Shown here: piece after piece, positions 18,024 through 19,692 of the stretch
Layout: each line of letters opens with the position of its first letter
Position numbering within the stretch: position 1 is the stretch's first letter
Assembly (NCBI GenBank): GCA_008704415.1
Contig: VXIS01000535.1
Span: 1 to 19,692 of the forward strand
Length of the DNA stretch: 19,692 bases
Reading direction: 5' to 3'
Source of the DNA: Sphaerosporella brunnea
Lineage: Eukaryota; Ascomycota; Pezizomycetes; Pezizales; Pyronemataceae
Made by a program: the position numbers and the translations under genes
Notes under the pieces: model-generated
Told to the model about the DNA's origin: nothing
Database searches by the model: none
Seen by the model: the letters and a program-made list of their open reading frames with translations, nothing else

Positions 18024-19692
18024 TTTTTTTTTTTGTTTTAATCATCCTGTATTCGGCCGCTTGCGGCCATGACATGGGACTATGTACATGAATAAATCTA
18101 CCCTTAGACCTCAAGTGTCTACAGACGGGCGTGATTCGGTGGGCGCACCAAGGAAATTCGTATCGAGTAATGTATGACAAAGGGAACACAAAGGAGAGAA
18201 AAGGAAGCAGGTCAGATCATTCTCGTGGCTTCTCCAGCCACTTTCCTACATGAGTGTTCGCTAAGAAGCCAAGGATGGCTTCCGTACATCTTGTGTCAGC
18301 CAGGACTCTGGCCACCGGGGTGGAAGTCCTCTTCCAACCCTCCTTGTCTCCCACTTTCGTGGCCAGCCCTATGGCCTTCCATAGGGCTTCCTGCTCTTTC
18401 TTCCATCTGGTGCACCTTTTCAGGAGGTGCTCCCTCGTCTGCTTTGGGGCCTTGCGGCACCACCAACACTTGTCATCCACCCGACGGCCCGTCCACATCA
18501 GGTAGGGGGCTGTGGGCGCTTTGTTAAGCCGCAGCTGAAAGTACCGGGACGCCAGAGCCTTGGGAGCCTTGGCGGCATTCTTGTCCCACTTAGCCTTACG
18601 CTTGTAGTAGGCTTTGGCTTTGATTTGTCGGCTCAGCCAGGCATTTCGGTCTTTTGTCCTGGCGTCGGTGACTAGGCGGCCGATGTGCGCCAGGGAGGTG
18701 ATCCCAATCGTGTGCGACCGATCTAGTCGGTCTCTCGCAGCAGCTTTGGCGGCTTGGTCGGCCATTTCGTTGCCGGGGATGCCCTTGTGCCCAGGCACCC
18801 ACACTGTACTCAGTGTTCCAGCCTAGTAGGAGTAGTTCGTTTTCGGCTTGGCGGATTCGTGGTAGTAGCCATTGACCAGCCCCGGGGTCGCCACGCCTCA
18901 GGCGTTTAAGCGCCGCTTGAGCGTCCACGAAGACGTAGACGGTTCCCGGCACGTCCGGTGGGTCGTCTTGTCGGAGACGTGATCTGACGTGGGTGCTTCT
19001 CGATGCCAGCTCTAGGCCGGCCGCGATGCCAAGTAGTTCTGCGTCATAGGCTTCCTTGTTATTGCCGATGTAGGCACTGCTTCGGCACCATTCGTCGATG
19101 GCCATATCGGTCCGTACGACTGCGCTAAAAGCGTAGTGGCCTTCTTCCAAGCGCGACCCATCTGAGTAAACCGCCAGGTGGTTTTCCGTGGGTTGTTCCA
19201 GTGACGAGGCCATCAGCGCCGCTGTAGTTTCATCCTCCTCAATAGTGACATGGCCGATGGGGTGTCGGAGGTTCGGTCGGGTCGGTTCTATGTTTGCGGG
19301 GTGTCCAGGGATGGTCATGGCCAGTTTGCCCATGATATTGAGCGGTTGAGTTTCTGGGGCACTCCCTCCAAAGGCGCTGCTTGCCACAAAGCGGAGCAGG
19401 TCATTGGTAGACTTGGCTTCTGGTTGTCGGATTCCATTTGCGTCGGCTGCGACCTTTCGTATGCGGTTGCCAGCTGGGTTGTTGTCTGGGGTTGCAGCCA
19501 GGCGGGCTGTAAAGCACCTGTGTCTGTGGCGGAGGACAGTTCCAGCGTCTGTCAGGCCGGCTTCGCAGATGAGGGGTCCAATAGCTGATGTCGGTAGGGC
19601 ACCTAGCACCGATCTGACCTGTCTGTTGAACAGCTTCTGTATGTCGGCAGTTCTTTCCTTCTGACCGTCAAACCACAGTTCAGTTCCGTATA
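18024..19692 (-). mobile_element. Tad1-like non-LTR retrotransposon (LINE), 3' part
   Basis: The minus-strand element enters from the right edge and ends at an A tail, seen on the plus strand as T11 at 18024-18034 followed by GTTTTA. The ORF2 end (RNase H plus CCHC) stops at 18217-18219 and about 180 bp of 3' UTR follow. The right end and any target-site duplication are outside the window. Tad1-type LINEs are common in filamentous ascomycetes. Confidence 0.75.
18217..19692 (-). pseudogene. LINE ORF2 C-terminal part: RT end, RNase H and CCHC knuckle, with a frameshift
   Basis: The frame is open from the right edge. YGTELWFDGQKERTADIQKL and the LGALPTSAIGPLICEAGL block mark the C-terminal end of the reverse transcriptase. 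RNase H follows with acidic residues in AVYSDGS, NNKEAYDAELLGI and VYVFVDAQAALKRL. The frame is then lost near 18804-18826: the first frame goes to TEYSV and nonsense, while WVPGHKGIPGNEMAD, the last RNase H block, continues one base off. The second frame runs to the stop at 18217-18219 and includes a CWWC...H....C knuckle (C-x2-C-x9-H-x4-C), typical of Tad1-clade ORF2 ends. The shift breaks RNase H, so this copy is probably inactive unless the shift is a sequencing error. Confidence 0.85.

Noticed and set aside
1..19692. tRNA genes, rRNA, CRISPR arrays
   Set aside because: No B-box-like GTTCGANNC with a matching cloverleaf, no rRNA core sequence and no spaced direct repeats were seen by eye; a tRNA scanner would be decisive.

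Overview
The window is nuclear DNA of a filamentous ascomycete fungus (Pezizomycotina). The evidence is a SEY1 gene split by short GT-AG introns of about 46-57 nt, other genes with 94-99 nt introns, CT-rich 5' leaders, a chromodomain-bearing Ty3/gypsy element, a Tad1-like LINE and hAT debris of fungal type. No tRNA, rRNA, CRISPR array or bacterial operon was seen. The genus cannot be fixed from this sequence.

Layout. (1) 1-1669: 3' end of a chromovirus Ty3/gypsy retrotransposon, with an open integrase C-terminal half, chromodomain, polypurine tract and a complete 513-bp LTR. (2) 1670-9560: accessory, gene-poor DNA. It holds GAGC/GCTC-rich repeats, an hAT transposase relic (3152-3601), a doubtful minus-strand relic (4146-4661), a minus-strand spliced gene fragment with a YRG motif that could be an ADP-ribosyltransferase-fold protein (6166-6885), and a 146-bp MITE with 23-bp terminal inverted repeats flanked by TA (9016-9161). 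(3) 9721-17456: a GC-richer gene island. It holds a small dimeric alpha-beta-barrel-like protein (minus, one intron), a cysteine-rich small secreted protein (minus), SEY1, the ER-fusion GTPase (plus, four introns), and an ankyrin-repeat protein with an F-box-like N-terminus (plus). (4) 17457-19692: intergenic DNA, then the 3' part of a Tad1-like LINE on the minus strand (reverse transcriptase end, RNase H, CCHC) carrying a frameshift and ending in an A-tail.

The host genes look like independent fungal genes rather than a pathway. The main theme is a gene island between transposon-derived flanks. The lineage-specific genes (secreted protein, YRG protein) lie on the transposon side and the conserved SEY1 lies inside. 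I found no convincing new multi-gene system. The best leads are the MITE, the YRG-type gene, the secreted protein in a field of long G/C homopolymers, and two SEY1 introns that are multiples of three and free of stops.
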